Assembly (NCBI RefSeq): GCF_004022705.2
Contig: NZ_RZOY02000005.1
Location: 62,001-126,000, forward strand
Direction: 5' to 3'
From: Mesorhizobium sp. M2D.F.Ca.ET.226.01.1.1
GTDB taxonomy: Bacteria; Pseudomonadota; Alphaproteobacteria; Rhizobiales; Rhizobiaceae
DNA: 64,000 bases
The notes under the pieces were generated by a model. It saw only the letters and a program-made list of their open reading frames with translations. It searched no databases and had not been told where the DNA came from. Shown piece by piece: positions 54,907 to 63,956 of the stretch; position 1 is the first letter of the stretch, and each line of letters opens with the position of its first letter. The translations under genes and the position numbers were made by a program.

Positions 54907-54944
54907 GCTTGCCGGCCGGAGGGTTGGTCTCCGCGCCGGCAAGC
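54907..54944 (-). terminator. Hairpin just after grxD
   Basis: GCTTGCCGGC (54907-54916) is matched by GCCGGCAAGC (54935-54944) with an 18-nt loop, 11 nt after the grxD stop on the minus strand. The 10-bp stem is perfect, but no T-run follows in the transcribed direction, so termination is likely but not certain. Confidence 0.55.
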
Positions 54945-54955
54945 AAAATTGAAAA

Positions 54956-55291
54956 TCAAGCGGCGCCTTTAACGCTGACACCCTTTTCGACCAGGAAGTC
55001 CTGCAACTCGCCGGCCTGGAACATTTCGCGCACGATATCGCAACCGCCGACGAATTCGCCCTTCACGTAGAGCTGCGGGATCGTCGGCCAGTTCGAATAA
55101 TCCTTGATGCCCTGGCGCAGTTCGGCCGAGTCGAGCACGTTCACGCCTTTGTAGTCAGCCCCGATATAGTCGAGGATTTGCACTACCTGGCCGGAGAAGC
55201 CGCATTGCGGGAAACCGGGCGTGCCCTTCATGAAGAGCACGACGTCGTTGCTCTTCACTTCATTGTCGATGTAGTCGTTGATGCCGGTCAT
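54956..55291 (-). CDS. grxD: Monothiol glutaredoxin GrxD
   Basis: A 111-residue CGFS-type glutaredoxin (Grx4 family), which holds a glutathione-bound [2Fe-2S] cluster and passes it on together with BolA proteins. The active site CGFS is at 30-33, preceded by [30 protein letters not shown] gives the cis-Pro and glutathione-binding turn. ATG 55291 has GGATCC/AAGGA upstream and fits the family. bolA lies about 150 bp upstream on the same strand, a classical pair in alphaproteobacteria. Confidence 0.96.
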   Translation of the reverse strand: MTGINDYIDNEVKSNDVVLFMKGTPGFPQCGFSGQVVQILDYIGADYKGVNVLDSAELRQGIKDYSNWPTIPQLYVKGEFVGGCDIVREMFQAGELQDFLVEKGVSVKGAA

Positions 55292-55442
55292 GGAGGATCC
55301 TTTCACGCCTGTGGGAGTCAGGCTCGAAGCATGTCCTTCAAATAGACCCATAGGGTGGCTGAAACAAGACGTTAGCCGCGACGCTACCGCGATGGCGCAA
55401 GGGATAACGCGAATTTGGGCCAAGCCCTAAGTGGCGTAGCGC

Positions 55443-55676
55443 TCAGTCCGGAACGCTGGTCTGCAGCGCCAGCGCGTGCAGCACGCCGCCCATATTGCCC
55501 TTCAGCGCGTCATAGACCATCTGGTGCTGCTGGACCCGGCTCTTGCCCCGAAAGCTTTCGGCAACGACCTCGGCCGCGTAATGGTCGCCGTCGCCGGCCA
55601 GATCGCGGATCGTCACCTTGGCGTCCGGAATGCCTTCCTTGATCAGTTTTTCGATGTCGTGGGCATCCATTGCCAT
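55443..55676 (-). CDS. BolA-family protein
   Basis: A 77-residue BolA/YrbA-type protein that partners with monothiol glutaredoxins in Fe-S transfer and iron sensing. The family pattern is HDIEKLIKEGIPDAKVTIRDLAGDGDHYAAEVV, then FRGKSRVQQHQMVYDAL with the conserved His used as cluster ligand. ATG 55676 or 55670 could be the start. It lies between the purL-linked membrane gene and grxD, as in the conserved alphaproteobacterial order purL-bolA-grxD. Confidence 0.93.
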   Translation of the reverse strand: MAMDAHDIEKLIKEGIPDAKVTIRDLAGDGDHYAAEVVAESFRGKSRVQQHQMVYDALKGNMGGVLHALALQTSVPD

Positions 55677-55751
55677 GGCAAAATCCTGTTTCAAGCGGGC
55701 ACGCTATGTGACTCGGGCTGAGCCTAAAGCGTTTCCGGCCCGGATTGAAGC

Positions 55752-56276
55752 CTAAGGGTTGTCCCGCTCGGAATGAACCAGGCCGTCTTCGCTAATGTCG
55801 TCGCGCGTCGAATAGGCGCGGCCGAGGCTGAAGACCAGCACGTAGAGCGGGATGTTTAACAACAGGATGACGATGGGAAGATAGCTCGCCATCTGCCATG
55901 CGGTTGAGAAAAAGCGCTGACCGTAGCCGTCGCAGGTCAAGGACGAGCCGTATTCCCAGACCGCCCCGATCACCGCGGCGACTATGAAGAGCTTGATGCA
56001 GGTCGCGATGTGCCTTGCCCGCGTCGGCTCCGGAGAAAGCCTGTTCCACAACACAAGGCAGGCGATCGGAACCGCGTAGATCAGGTTCTGCGCGATGAGC
56101 ATCGGCAGCGTGCCGTTGGCAGCGGCCAGGAACTCGGCGCGGGTTTCCAGCCGCGGGCAGACCTCACTTGAGGTCGTCGACAGCAGGAACAAGGCAAAGG
56201 GCCCGAGAAACCAGCAGAAGAACAGGGATGGCCAGAAGACGACTGCAACCAGCGCCTTCGCGGTCAGCCTCGTCAA
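55752..56276 (-). CDS. Four-helix membrane protein inserted after purL
   Basis: A 174-residue polytopic inner-membrane protein that I do not recognise. Hydrophobic segments lie at about 7-33, 57-77, 91-111 and 129-152 (e.g. [52 protein letters not shown]). Two Cys are on the periplasmic or loop side (EVCPRLE and LTCDGYG), and the C-terminus is acidic. Its ATG overlaps the purL stop by 4 bp (ATGA), so it is translated with purL although it has no evident link to purine synthesis. It may be a lineage-specific insertion in the purL-bolA-grxD order. Confidence 0.75.
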   Translation of the reverse strand: MTRLTAKALVAVVFWPSLFFCWFLGPFALFLLSTTSSEVCPRLETRAEFLAAANGTLPMLIAQNLIYAVPIACLVLWNRLSPEPTRARHIATCIKLFIVAAVIGAVWEYGSSLTCDGYGQRFFSTAWQMASYLPIVILLLNIPLYVLVFSLGRAYSTRDDISEDGLVHSERDNP

Positions 56277-58504
56277 CTGGCCTGGTCCATGAAGCGCGGG
56301 AACCAGCCCTCATGGGCGGTCTTCAGCTCGCTGACCGGGATCGGCCGTGTCCCGCCCAGCTTCAATTCGTGTCCGCCTGTGGTGCCGATCCAGGGCGCGA
56401 AGATGCCGAGCTTGCTTTGCTCCTCGCGGATCCTGTCCCATTCGCCGCTTTGCGGGTCGATCGAAAGCGTCAGCAGATAGCGGCCCTGATCCTCGCCGAA
56501 CCAGACCGGGATCGGATCGGCGCCGGTGAGACCGGGGATGGCGGCGCCGATGCCGGAGGCCATCGCCATTTCGGCGAGCGCCACCGCGAGGCCGCCGTCG
56601 GAGACGTCGTGGGCGGCGGTGACGATGCCCGAAGCGATCAGCGAGCGCACATGGTCGCCGACGCGCTTCTCATGCGCGAGATCGACCGGCGGCGGCGGAC
56701 CGTCGGCGCGGCCGTGGATGTCGCGCATATAGACGGACTGGCCGAGATGGCTGCCCCAGCTCGGAGGCGCGCCGACCAGCACGATCATCTGGCCTTCGGC
56801 GGCAAAGCCGATGCGTGCCATCTTCGACCAGTCAGCGATCAGCCCGACGCCGCCGATGGTCGGCGTCGGCAAGATGCCGCGGCCATTGGTTTCGTTGTAG
56901 AGCGAGACATTGCCGGAGACGATCGGGAAGCCGAGCGCGCGGCAGGCGTCGCCTATGCCTTTCACGGCGCCAACGAACTGGCCCATGATCTCAGGCCGCT
57001 CAGGATTGCCGAAATTGAGGTTGTCGGTGGCGGCGAGCGGCAGCGCGCCGGTGGCGGTCAGGTTGCGCCAGCATTCGGCCACCGCCTGCTTGCCGCCCTC
57101 GTAAGGATCGGCCTCGCAATAGCGCGGCGTGACGTCGGAGGAGAAGGCGAGCGCCTTGGTCGGGTGGCCTTCGACGCGCACGACGCCGGCATCGCCACCG
57201 GGAAGCTGCAGCGAATTGCCCTGGATCAGCGTGTCATACTGCTCCCACACCCAGCGGCGGGAAGAGAGGTCCGGCCCGCCGAGCATTTTCAGCAGCGCGT
57301 CCGCGACGTCGGCCTTCGGCGCATCGTTGGCGGCGAGCGGCGCGGGCTTCTTCGCCTCGACCCAGGAGCGGTCATATTCCGGCGCCTGGTCGCCCAGTTC
57401 CTTGATCGGCAGGTTGGCGACCTCGTCGCCCTGATGGATGACGCGGAAGCGCAGATCGTCGGTGGTCCTGCCGACAATGGCAAAGTCGAGACCCCATTTG
57501 CGGAAGATCGCCTCGGCTTCCTCTTCCTTCTCGGGGCGCAGCACCATCAGCATGCGCTCCTGGCTTTCCGACAGCATCATCTCGTAGGCGCTCATGCGCT
57601 CCTCGCGCACCGGTACCTGGTCGAGGTCGAGCTCGATGCCGAGATCGCCCTTGGCGCCCATCTCGACGGCCGAGCAGGTGAGCCCGGCCGCGCCCATATC
57701 CTGGATGGCGATGACAGCGCCCGACGCCATCAGCTCGAGGCAGGCTTCCAGCAGGCATTTTTCGGTGAAGGGATCGCCGACCTGCACGGTCGGGCGCTTC
57801 TCCTCGATCTTGTCGTCGAACTCGGCCGAGGCCATGGTGGCGCCCCCGACGCCGTCACGCCCTGTCTTGGCGCCGAGATAGACCACCGGCAGGCCGGCGC
57901 CCTTGGCTTGCGACAGGAAGATGGCGTTGGTCTTGGCGAGCCCCGCCGCAAAGGCGTTGACCAGGATGTTGCCGTTGTAGCGGGCGTCGAAATTGACCTC
58001 GCCGCCGACGGTCGGCACGCCGAAGGAATTGCCATAGCCGCCGACGCCCGAAACCACGCCGGCGACGAGATGCCGGGTCTTGGGATGGTCCGGCGCGCCG
58101 AAGCGCAGCGCGTTCATCGCCGCAACCGGCCTTGCACCCATGGTGAAGACGTCGCGCAGGATGCCGCCGACGCCGGTCGCCGCGCCCTGATAGGGTTCGA
58201 TGTAGGACGGGTGGTTATGGCTCTCCATCTTGAAGACCACGCAGTCGCCGTCGCCGATATCGACCACGCCGGCATTCTCGCCCGGGCCCTGGATGACCTG
58301 CGGACCGCTGGTCGGCAGGGTGCGCAGCCATTTCTTGGAGGACTTGTAGGAGCAGTGCTCGTTCCACATCGCAGAGAAGATGCCGAGCTCGGTGAAGCTG
58401 GGCTCGCGGCCGACCAGATCCAGGATGCGCTGGTATTCGTCGGGCTTCAGTCCATGCGCGGCGACGAGCTCAGGGGTGATCGGCACGGAATTGGAAATGG
58501 TCAT
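56273..58504 (-). CDS. purL: Phosphoribosylformylglycinamidine synthase, large subunit PurL
   Basis: A 743-residue ATP-dependent FGAM synthase subunit of the small (non-fused) type, which works with PurS and PurQ, both encoded at 61.5-62.4 kb. Visible landmarks are [12 protein letters not shown] near the N-terminus, the ATP/metal region [31 protein letters not shown] sequence, and two AIRS-type halves ([17 protein letters not shown] and [17 protein letters not shown]). Full length. It starts the purL-membrane gene-bolA-grxD block. Confidence 0.97.
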   Translation of the reverse strand: MTISNSVPITPELVAAHGLKPDEYQRILDLVGREPSFTELGIFSAMWNEHCSYKSSKKWLRTLPTSGPQVIQGPGENAGVVDIGDGDCVVFKMESHNHPSYIEPYQGAATGVGGILRDVFTMGARPVAAMNALRFGAPDHPKTRHLVAGVVSGVGGYGNSFGVPTVGGEVNFDARYNGNILVNAFAAGLAKTNAIFLSQAKGAGLPVVYLGAKTGRDGVGGATMASAEFDDKIEEKRPTVQVGDPFTEKCLLEACLELMASGAVIAIQDMGAAGLTCSAVEMGAKGDLGIELDLDQVPVREERMSAYEMMLSESQERMLMVLRPEKEEEAEAIFRKWGLDFAIVGRTTDDLRFRVIHQGDEVANLPIKELGDQAPEYDRSWVEAKKPAPLAANDAPKADVADALLKMLGGPDLSSRRWVWEQYDTLIQGNSLQLPGGDAGVVRVEGHPTKALAFSSDVTPRYCEADPYEGGKQAVAECWRNLTATGALPLAATDNLNFGNPERPEIMGQFVGAVKGIGDACRALGFPIVSGNVSLYNETNGRGILPTPTIGGVGLIADWSKMARIGFAAEGQMIVLVGAPPSWGSHLGQSVYMRDIHGRADGPPPPVDLAHEKRVGDHVRSLIASGIVTAAHDVSDGGLAVALAEMAMASGIGAAIPGLTGADPIPVWFGEDQGRYLLTLSIDPQSGEWDRIREEQSKLGIFAPWIGTTGGHELKLGGTRPIPVSELKTAHEGWFPRFMDQAS

Positions 58505-58649
58505 GAGCGGCGATTTTTGTCCGTGAGAGAGGGGAGTTTTCGAGTCCTCCTCTTATCGCAAGCTTTTCGCGCGATACACCCCATCGGACAACGAAAATGC
58601 CGGAAAACTGCCCCTGCCGGTGATGCTCAGCCCGGGTCTGTGGGCTTGG

Positions 58650-60059
58650 TCAGGAAAAACTGTCGTAGCCGGCGCGGCCTTCGTCGAGCAAGCGGCGAAT
58701 GACGGCGACGCCATCGGCGACATCCTTGCTCTGGCGCGGTTGCGATACGCCAAAGCGCACGCCGTGAAAGACCTGCTCGGAACGGCCGGCCTTGAACTCG
58801 TCCTCGTCGTCGATGAGCACGCCCTGCGCCAGGCAGGCATTCTTGAAAGTGCCGGACAGCCACGGGTCCGGCAAGGTCAGCCAGACGAAGGGCACGTTAT
58901 CCCTTGCCTTGAAGTCGAATCCCGCCATAACGTCGCGCACGATAGCGAGGCGGGCCTGAATTTCGGCAATGCAGCGCTTGCGGATTTCGCCCGCCTGGCC
59001 CGACATCACCAGCCTCGTACCGACCTCGGCCAGCAGGAAGGGCAGGCCGCCGGTCATCATCTTGTGGGCGACGCGGATGCGATGGCGGTAGGCCGGCGGG
59101 CAGGAGAGCCAACCGCCGCGCACGCCTGCCGCGACCGACTTCGACAGGCCACCGGCGACGATCGTACGCTCGGGCGCATATTCGGCCAGCAGCGGCGTCG
59201 GGTCGTCGGTGAGCTCGCCGTAAAGATCGTCCTCGATCAGCGCGACATTGTATTCGCGCGCAATCTTTGCGATCGCCTGGCGCCGCTCCGCCGACAGCGT
59301 CACCAGCGTCGGATTCTTCGCGGTCGGCATCAGGAATATCACTTTTGGATGTTTCTGCGCGCAGACGTGCTCGAAATCATCGGGGTCGATGCCGTTGTCG
59401 TCAGTCAAGACCAGCGCGATGCGGCGCCCGATCAGCCCGGCGCTGCGCGCGATCTGCGAATAGGTGAGATGCTCGAAAACCACGTAGTCGCCGGGCATGG
59501 TCAGCGCCGCGATCGCCGCCATGACCGCGGCATGGGTGCCCAGCGTAGGGACGATCGAATCGGGCAAGGGGCGGAAAGCGTTGCGCGAAAGCCAGCGGCT
59601 GCCCGCCTCGTACCAGCGCTCGGGAAAATCACGCGTGTAGCTCGAAATGTCGTGCGGGTGTTCCTGCGCCGTGCGCGCCAGGATGTCTGCAATCACCGCG
59701 CCCTGGCCGACATCGGGCGCGGCGGTGCTGTCGAAGCGCAGCTTGCCGCTCGGGGCGTCGATTGGGCGCGTGCCTTGCAAGCCCGGTTCGACCTCGGGTT
59801 TCGGCGTTTCGGCGCGCTGGGCGAGCACATAGGTGCCGCGACCGACCTCACCGCTTACCAGGCCACGTTCGCGCAGCAACTGATAGGCCCTGCCGATCGT
59901 GCCGACCGTCGTGCCGATATCGTAGGCGAGGTCGCGCTGCGGCGGCAGTTTTGCACCGGCATCGATGACGCCCTTATCGATATCTGACTCAATGCTGTCA
60001 GCAAGGCGCTGATAAAGCGGACCGGAGCCAGTGGAAAGGTCAGGGAGCCAATTTGTCAT
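58650..60059 (-). CDS. MocR/PdxR-type regulator (GntR domain fused to aminotransferase fold)
   Basis: A 469-residue fusion protein. The N-terminal GntR winged helix (about residues 15-80) includes LPPQRDLAYDIGTTVGTIGRAY. The fold-type I aminotransferase domain (about 110-460) has PTLGTHAAVM, MPTAKNPTLVTLS, EDDLYGEL and GGLSKSVAAGVRGGW with PLP-binding Lys307. MocR proteins sense PLP-linked ligands and commonly act on a divergent gene. The divergent neighbour is a DUF1127 gene 90 bp away. GACAA-containing repeats lie over its own start codon and in the gap. Confidence 0.93.
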   Translation of the reverse strand: MTNWLPDLSTGSGPLYQRLADSIESDIDKGVIDAGAKLPPQRDLAYDIGTTVGTIGRAYQLLRERGLVSGEVGRGTYVLAQRAETPKPEVEPGLQGTRPIDAPSGKLRFDSTAAPDVGQGAVIADILARTAQEHPHDISSYTRDFPERWYEAGSRWLSRNAFRPLPDSIVPTLGTHAAVMAAIAALTMPGDYVVFEHLTYSQIARSAGLIGRRIALVLTDDNGIDPDDFEHVCAQKHPKVIFLMPTAKNPTLVTLSAERRQAIAKIAREYNVALIEDDLYGELTDDPTPLLAEYAPERTIVAGGLSKSVAAGVRGGWLSCPPAYRHRIRVAHKMMTGGLPFLLAEVGTRLVMSGQAGEIRKRCIAEIQARLAIVRDVMAGFDFKARDNVPFVWLTLPDPWLSGTFKNACLAQGVLIDDEDEFKAGRSEQVFHGVRFGVSQPRQSKDVADGVAVIRRLLDEGRAGYDSFS

Positions 60060-60067
60060 GGTGACAA
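60053..60067. promoter_or_regulatory. Inverted GACAA repeat over the MocR start codon
   Basis: TTGTC-ATGGT-GACAA spans 60053-60067 and includes the start codon of the MocR-type gene. It could be an autoregulatory operator. The same GACAA half-site recurs in the direct repeats at 60124-60168. Confidence 0.45.
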
Positions 60068-60123
60068 TTTTCTATATTGCACCGCGTGATGAGTCAATCC
60101 ATATCGAACCCGCGATTGCAAGG

Positions 60124-60168
60124 TACAATCGAGACAAGGCAGAACGACAATGGATACAATCGAGACAA
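60124..60168 (+). promoter_or_regulatory. Two direct repeats TACAATCGAGACAA
   Basis: Exact 14-bp copies at 60124-60137 and 60155-60168, 31 bp apart, about three helical turns. MocR dimers commonly bind spaced direct repeats. The second copy overlaps the first codons of the DUF1127 gene, so binding there would probably block it. Confidence 0.6.
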
Positions 60169-60398
60169 TTCGCCATGCCGGGCCGGCTTTTGGTGCACAG
60201 GCCGATCTGCTGATTCAGCGCGGCTTCGTCGGTCGCGTGCTGGTCGTGCTCCGTTCTCTCGCACGGCAGATCAACCGCATGCTGGACCGCCGGCGTGGTC
60301 GCTTGGCACTGCTGGAGATGACGGACGAGCAGCTCAAGGATATCGGCATCTCGCGCTGCGACGCCCATCGCGAAGGCATCAGGGCATTCTGGGAGTGA
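60150..60398 (+). CDS. Small DUF1127 protein
   Basis: An 82-residue protein. The C-terminal ~40 residues are a DUF1127 domain: RRGRLALLEMTDEQLKDIGISR followed by a short DAHREGIRAFWE end. DUF1127 proteins of alphaproteobacteria affect phosphate and carbon metabolism, small-RNA turnover and stress responses through Arg-rich RNA-binding-like helices. The N-terminus is short and amphipathic. Its first codons overlap the second TACAATCGAGACAA repeat. Divergent from the MocR gene, it is the likely target of that regulator. Confidence 0.88.
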   Translation: MDTIETIRHAGPAFGAQADLLIQRGFVGRVLVVLRSLARQINRMLDRRRGRLALLEMTDEQLKDIGISRCDAHREGIRAFWE

Positions 60399-60401
60399 TG
60401 C

Positions 60402-61064
60402 CTATCGGCGGCTCGATTGGACGCGGGCCGCGGGCTTTCCTCGCAACCGGCCGATGCCGTGATCGACGAGTACGGCAAGCACGCTCAATCCGATGAACAG
60501 GGCAGTCACACCCGAGGCCGAAATGGCGACGCTCGCCGCGCCGTTCTTGGCCACGTCCAGGAACGGGTAGGGCACTTCGCCGGCGAAGGGCGCGCGTATC
60601 AGCGCATAGGCGAGATAGGCGAGCGGATAGACCATCCACCAGGAGATATCGCGCCAGCGCGTGCTGCCGTCTGCGCCTGCAATGAGCCACCACGTGACGA
60701 AGATAAACGGCGTGACATAGTGGAGCAGGATGTCGCAAAGCAGGAACAGGCCCTGCGGCTGCCAGAGCTTCGACAGCACAGTCACGTAAACGACAAAGAC
60801 CAGTGTGATGGCGACGGCGATACCGGCGCGCAGGCGCTGGCTGGCAAAAGCGGGAAACCAGGCGTAGCCGGCGGGTGACAGCAGCGAAGCATGCACCATC
60901 ACAGCCGCGATGTTGGTCAAGATGGTGAAGAAGCTGAAGAGAAAGACGATCGAGCTGAGGAGGCTGCGCCCTGCCGCCATCGCCGCCGGAATGGTGATCG
61001 CGGCCTGCAGGACGAGCCCGATCAGCCCGATGACCAGTCCCGCCATTTGCAGGAACCGGCCCAT
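60402..61064 (-). CDS. Pr6Pr-family integral membrane protein
   Basis: A 220-residue membrane protein with six hydrophobic segments. The FFTILTNIAAVMVHASLL and LLCDILLHYVTPFIFVTWWLIAG, WWMVYPLAYLAYALIR segments match the Pr6Pr (FAR-17a/AIG1-like) pattern with its conserved Asn, His and Trp. Related human proteins are lipid hydrolases, but bacterial function is unknown. It ends 4 bp from the DUF1127 stop (convergent) and lies 7 bp after the lipoprotein gene on the same strand. Confidence 0.83.
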   Translation of the reverse strand: MGRFLQMAGLVIGLIGLVLQAAITIPAAMAAGRSLLSSIVFLFSFFTILTNIAAVMVHASLLSPAGYAWFPAFASQRLRAGIAVAITLVFVVYVTVLSKLWQPQGLFLLCDILLHYVTPFIFVTWWLIAGADGSTRWRDISWWMVYPLAYLAYALIRAPFAGEVPYPFLDVAKNGAASVAISASGVTALFIGLSVLAVLVDHGIGRLRGKPAARVQSSRR

Positions 61065-61071
61065 GGCGACC

Positions 61072-61479
61072 TCAGGCGGCTGCCGCGCAGGACGGGTTGC
61101 CGGCCTGCCAGCGGGCGATGTCGGAACCGATGCGCGCGCCGAGCGGCTCGTTCATCAGCGGACCGAACACATCGACGCGGCTGGAATTGCCCTGCGCCTG
61201 CACGACCAGCAGCGGCTTGCCGCCATAATGCTTGGCGGGCACCAGCAGGAAGCGCGGCGTGCCGCTGTAAGAATTGAGCTCATTGGCCATCTGGTAGGCT
61301 TTGAAGGCCGGATCCTTGCTGGCGATCCAGCATTTATGCGCCGAGATGGCGACCTGTTCCATGGCCAGCAGCGAGGCGCTTTTGCCTGATGGAACCGGCG
61401 TCGTCTTGGGGCTGGATTGGCAGGAAGCCAGGGCAAGCCCGGCGGCCACGAGAGCAAGGCGAGCAATCGTCGGTCTCAT
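61072..61479 (-). CDS. Small lipoprotein
   Basis: A 135-residue predicted lipoprotein with a lipobox: hydrophobic residues 8-19 then LASC with Cys20 as the lipidation site. After a Ser/Thr/Pro linker, the mature domain (about residues 37-135) contains KCWIASKDPAF, SGTPRFLLVPAKHYGGKPLLVVQAQG and a C-terminal NPSCAAAA. One Cys pair (Cys in KCWI and in NPSC) could form a disulfide. No family is recognised. It lies 38 bp after purQ and 7 bp before the Pr6Pr gene, probably co-transcribed with both, within the purine block. Confidence 0.75.
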   Translation of the reverse strand: MRPTIARLALVAAGLALASCQSSPKTTPVPSGKSASLLAMEQVAISAHKCWIASKDPAFKAYQMANELNSYSGTPRFLLVPAKHYGGKPLLVVQAQGNSSRVDVFGPLMNEPLGARIGSDIARWQAGNPSCAAAA

Positions 61480-61517
61480 GGTCAGTCCGCCCCCCGCGTT
61501 CCGATAGATTTTGAAGA

Positions 61518-62186
61518 TCAAGCCGCGATGCCGAGTGCGCTTTCAAACAGCGCCCGCCCGTCATTGCCGCCATGCGCCGCCTCGATCAGGTTCTCCGGAT
61601 GCGGCATCAGGCCGAGCACGTTGCCCTTGTCGTTGACGATGCCGGCGATGTCGTTCATCGAGCCGTTGGGGTTGGTGCCGTCGGCATAGCGGAACACCAC
61701 CTGGCCTTCGCCTTCGAGACGGGCGAGCGTCTCGACATCGGCGAAATAATTGCCGTCGTGATGCGCCACGGGCGAGCGGATCACCTGTCCGGGCTGGTAG
61801 CGGCGCGTGAACATGGTGTTGGCGTTGGCGATCTCGAGCTTGATCTGCCGGCAGACGAATTTCAGCGAGGCGTTGCGCATCAAGGCGCCGGGCAGCAGTC
61901 CCGCCTCGACCAGGATCTGGAAGCCGTTGCAGACACCGATGACGGTGACACCCTTGGCCGCCTTTTCGGCGACCGCCCGCATCACCGGCATGCGCGCCGC
62001 GATCGCGCCGCAGCGCAGATAGTCACCGAAGGAGAAGCCGCCGGGAATGGCGATCAGGTCGACATCGGGGATTTCGGTGTCGGTCTGCCACACCGTCGCC
62101 GGCGCCTGGCCGGAAATCTTGGTCAGCGCCGCGATCATATCGCGGTCGCGGTTGAGGCCAGGCAGGAGGACGACGGCTGATTTCAT
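61518..62186 (-). CDS. purQ: Phosphoribosylformylglycinamidine synthase subunit PurQ
   Basis: A 222-residue class I glutamine amidotransferase that provides ammonia for PurL. The nucleophile Cys86 sits in [11 protein letters not shown], and the His-x-Glu pair is in [10 protein letters not shown] near the C-terminus; [17 protein letters not shown] is the oxyanion region. It starts 2 bp after the purS stop, so the two are coupled. The pathway step is FGAR to FGAM with PurS and PurL. Confidence 0.97.
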   Translation of the reverse strand: MKSAVVLLPGLNRDRDMIAALTKISGQAPATVWQTDTEIPDVDLIAIPGGFSFGDYLRCGAIAARMPVMRAVAEKAAKGVTVIGVCNGFQILVEAGLLPGALMRNASLKFVCRQIKLEIANANTMFTRRYQPGQVIRSPVAHHDGNYFADVETLARLEGEGQVVFRYADGTNPNGSMNDIAGIVNDKGNVLGLMPHPENLIEAAHGGNDGRALFESALGIAA

Positions 62187-62188
62187 TG

Positions 62189-62428
62189 TCAGGCGATCTC
62201 CACCGCGTAGTTCTCAATCACCGTGTTCGCCAGAAGCTTGTCGCACATGGCCTTGAGATCGGCTTCGGCCTTGGCCTTATCGGTCCCGGTGAGCTCGATG
62301 TCGAACACCTTGCCCTGGCGCACCTGGCCGACGCCGTCAAAGCCCAGCCCGGAAAGTGCGTGCTCGATCGCCTTGCCCTGGGGGTCGAGAACGCCGTTCT
62401 TGAGGGTCACGGTGATGCGGGCTTTCAT
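62189..62428 (-). CDS. purS: FGAM synthase subunit PurS
   Basis: A 79-residue subunit that bridges PurQ and PurL. It has the small alpha/beta fold pattern [33 protein letters not shown] and [20 protein letters not shown] of the family. ATG 62428 fits the standard start; upstream in-frame codons have no homology. It is 66 bp after purC and 2 bp before purQ, giving the order purC-purS-purQ. Confidence 0.96.
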   Translation of the reverse strand: MKARITVTLKNGVLDPQGKAIEHALSGLGFDGVGQVRQGKVFDIELTGTDKAKAEADLKAMCDKLLANTVIENYAVEIA

Positions 62429-62494
62429 CGATACTCCTGGGCAGATGGTCGTTTGGGAAAGGGGCCCGCCATCGTCCTGCAGGCCCGTCACTAT

Positions 62495-63289
62495 TCAGTG
62501 CTTCAGGCCTTTGGGCGCCTCGGAAGAGGCGACGAGCACTGGACCCGTCGGGCGCGGCGGCTCGTTCTCGTTGATGATGCCGAGACGGCGGGCAACCTCC
62601 TGATAGGCTTCGACCAGGCCGCCCATGTCGCGGCGGAAGCGGTCCTTGTCGAGCTTGTCCTGGGTGGCGACGTCCCACAGCCGGCAGGAATCCGGCGAGA
62701 TTTCGTCGGCGACGACGATGCGCATCATGTCGCCCTCGAACAGGCGGCCGCACTCGATCTTGAAGTCGACGAGCTGGATGCCGACACCAAGGAACAGGCC
62801 GGAGAGGAAGTCGTTGACGCGGATGGCCAAGGCCATGATGTCGTCGATTTCCTGCGGGCTCGCCCAGCCGAAGGCGGTGATGTGCTCTTCCGACACCATC
62901 GGATCGTCGAGCGCGTCGGCCTTGTAGTAGAACTCGATGATCGAGCGCGGCAGCACAGTGCCTTCCTCGATGCCGAGACGCTTGGACAGCGAGCCGGCGG
63001 CGACATTGCGCACGACGACCTCGAGCGGGATGATCTCGACTTCCTTGATCAACTGCTCGCGCATGTTGAGCCGGCGGATGAAGTGGGTCGGAATGCCCAT
63101 GCGGTTCAAGTGGTTGAAGATGTGCTCGGAAATGCGGTTGTTGAGCACGCCCTTGCCATCGACCACTTCGTGTTTCTTCTTGTTGAAGGCGGTGGCGTCG
63201 TCCTTGAAGAACTGGATCAGCGTCCCCGGCTCAGGTCCCTCATAGAGGATCTTGGCCTTGCCTTCGTAAATGCGGCGGCGATTTTTCAT
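62495..63289 (-). CDS. purC: SAICAR synthetase PurC
   Basis: A 264-residue ligase joining CAIR and aspartate with ATP in purine synthesis. It starts [17 protein letters not shown] (P-loop-like glycine turn) and has the conserved [47 protein letters not shown] and [10 protein letters not shown] blocks. Length is normal. It is first in the minus-strand purC-purS-purQ group. Its promoter lies in the 274-bp gap shared with the divergent DUF1476 gene, where I see no riboswitch. Confidence 0.97.
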   Translation of the reverse strand: MKNRRRIYEGKAKILYEGPEPGTLIQFFKDDATAFNKKKHEVVDGKGVLNNRISEHIFNHLNRMGIPTHFIRRLNMREQLIKEVEIIPLEVVVRNVAAGSLSKRLGIEEGTVLPRSIIEFYYKADALDDPMVSEEHITAFGWASPQEIDDIMALAIRVNDFLSGLFLGVGIQLVDFKIECGRLFEGDMMRIVVADEISPDSCRLWDVATQDKLDKDRFRRDMGGLVEAYQEVARRLGIINENEPPRPTGPVLVASSEAPKGLKH

Positions 63290-63563
63290 CTGATTTTTTC
63301 TCTGGATCTGCGGCAGGCGGCAAGTGACCGGTTCCTGTCCGTCTGCCTAAATTAGTATGGCGACGGCGGCGTTCAATGCCGGTGTTATCGCAATCGCCCT
63401 GTTTGCTCAATCGCCAAATCCCGCGAATCAACCGCTTTCGGGATCGAAATGCCGCAGCGCAGCATGCGACGAAGCATATTGACCGGCTCGCGGCCTTTTG
63501 ATTTGTGCTTGCCCATCACACATATTCACCGCGAACGCGAATCGGATTGATCGGAGGGACGTC

Positions 63564-63884
63564 ATGAGCAGCATGAAAGACCGCGAAGAGGGCTTTGAGC
63601 GCAAATTCGTCTTCGACGAGGAACTTCGCTTCAAGGCCGCGGCGCGTCGCAACAAGGCGCTCGGCCTCTGGGCTGCTGAAAAGCTTGGCAAATCCGGCGA
63701 CGATGCGGAAGCCTACGCCAAAGAGGTGGTGGTCTCGGATATCGAGGAAGCCGGCGATCATGACGTCTTCCGCAAGATCCGCCAGGATTTCGATGCCGCC
63801 GGCGTCAATCAGTCCGACCATCAGATCCGCCGCACCATGGATGAATTGATGGCGCAGGCGATCGAGCAGATCAAGAACAGCTGA
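63564..63884 (+). CDS. DUF1476 protein (ATPase inhibitor subunit zeta)
   Basis: A 106-residue all-helical protein. The pattern SSMKDREEGFERKFVFDEE, RNKALGLWAAEKLG and the long C-terminal helices match DUF1476, identified in Paracoccus as subunit zeta, which inhibits the F1-ATPase by inserting its N-terminus (family knowledge). The N-terminal inhibitory stretch is present. ATG 63564 has GGAGG 6-8 nt upstream. In alphaproteobacteria this gene is often found next to purC, as here. Confidence 0.93.
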   Translation: MSSMKDREEGFERKFVFDEELRFKAAARRNKALGLWAAEKLGKSGDDAEAYAKEVVVSDIEEAGDHDVFRKIRQDFDAAGVNQSDHQIRRTMDELMAQAIEQIKNS

Positions 63885-63899
63885 GGCTGGACGAGCAGG

Positions 63900-63943
63900 A
63901 TGTCGCCCGAAAGCCGCTTCACGCTTTTCGGCATCATGCTCTA
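63900..63943. repeat. Short interspersed hairpin repeat, form 2, copy c
   Basis: ATGTCGCCCGAAAGCCGCTTCACGCTTTTCGGCATCATGC-like unit (CCGAAAG against CTTTTCGG), about 15 bp after the DUF1476 stop. It may serve as the gene's transcript end. Confidence 0.75.
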
Positions 63944-63956
63944 TCTCTTTGTTTTT

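Noticed and set aside
56168..58702. Plus-strand frame of over 800 codons opposite purL
   Set aside because: Shadow of purL; no motif, and it runs through the ends of neighbouring genes.
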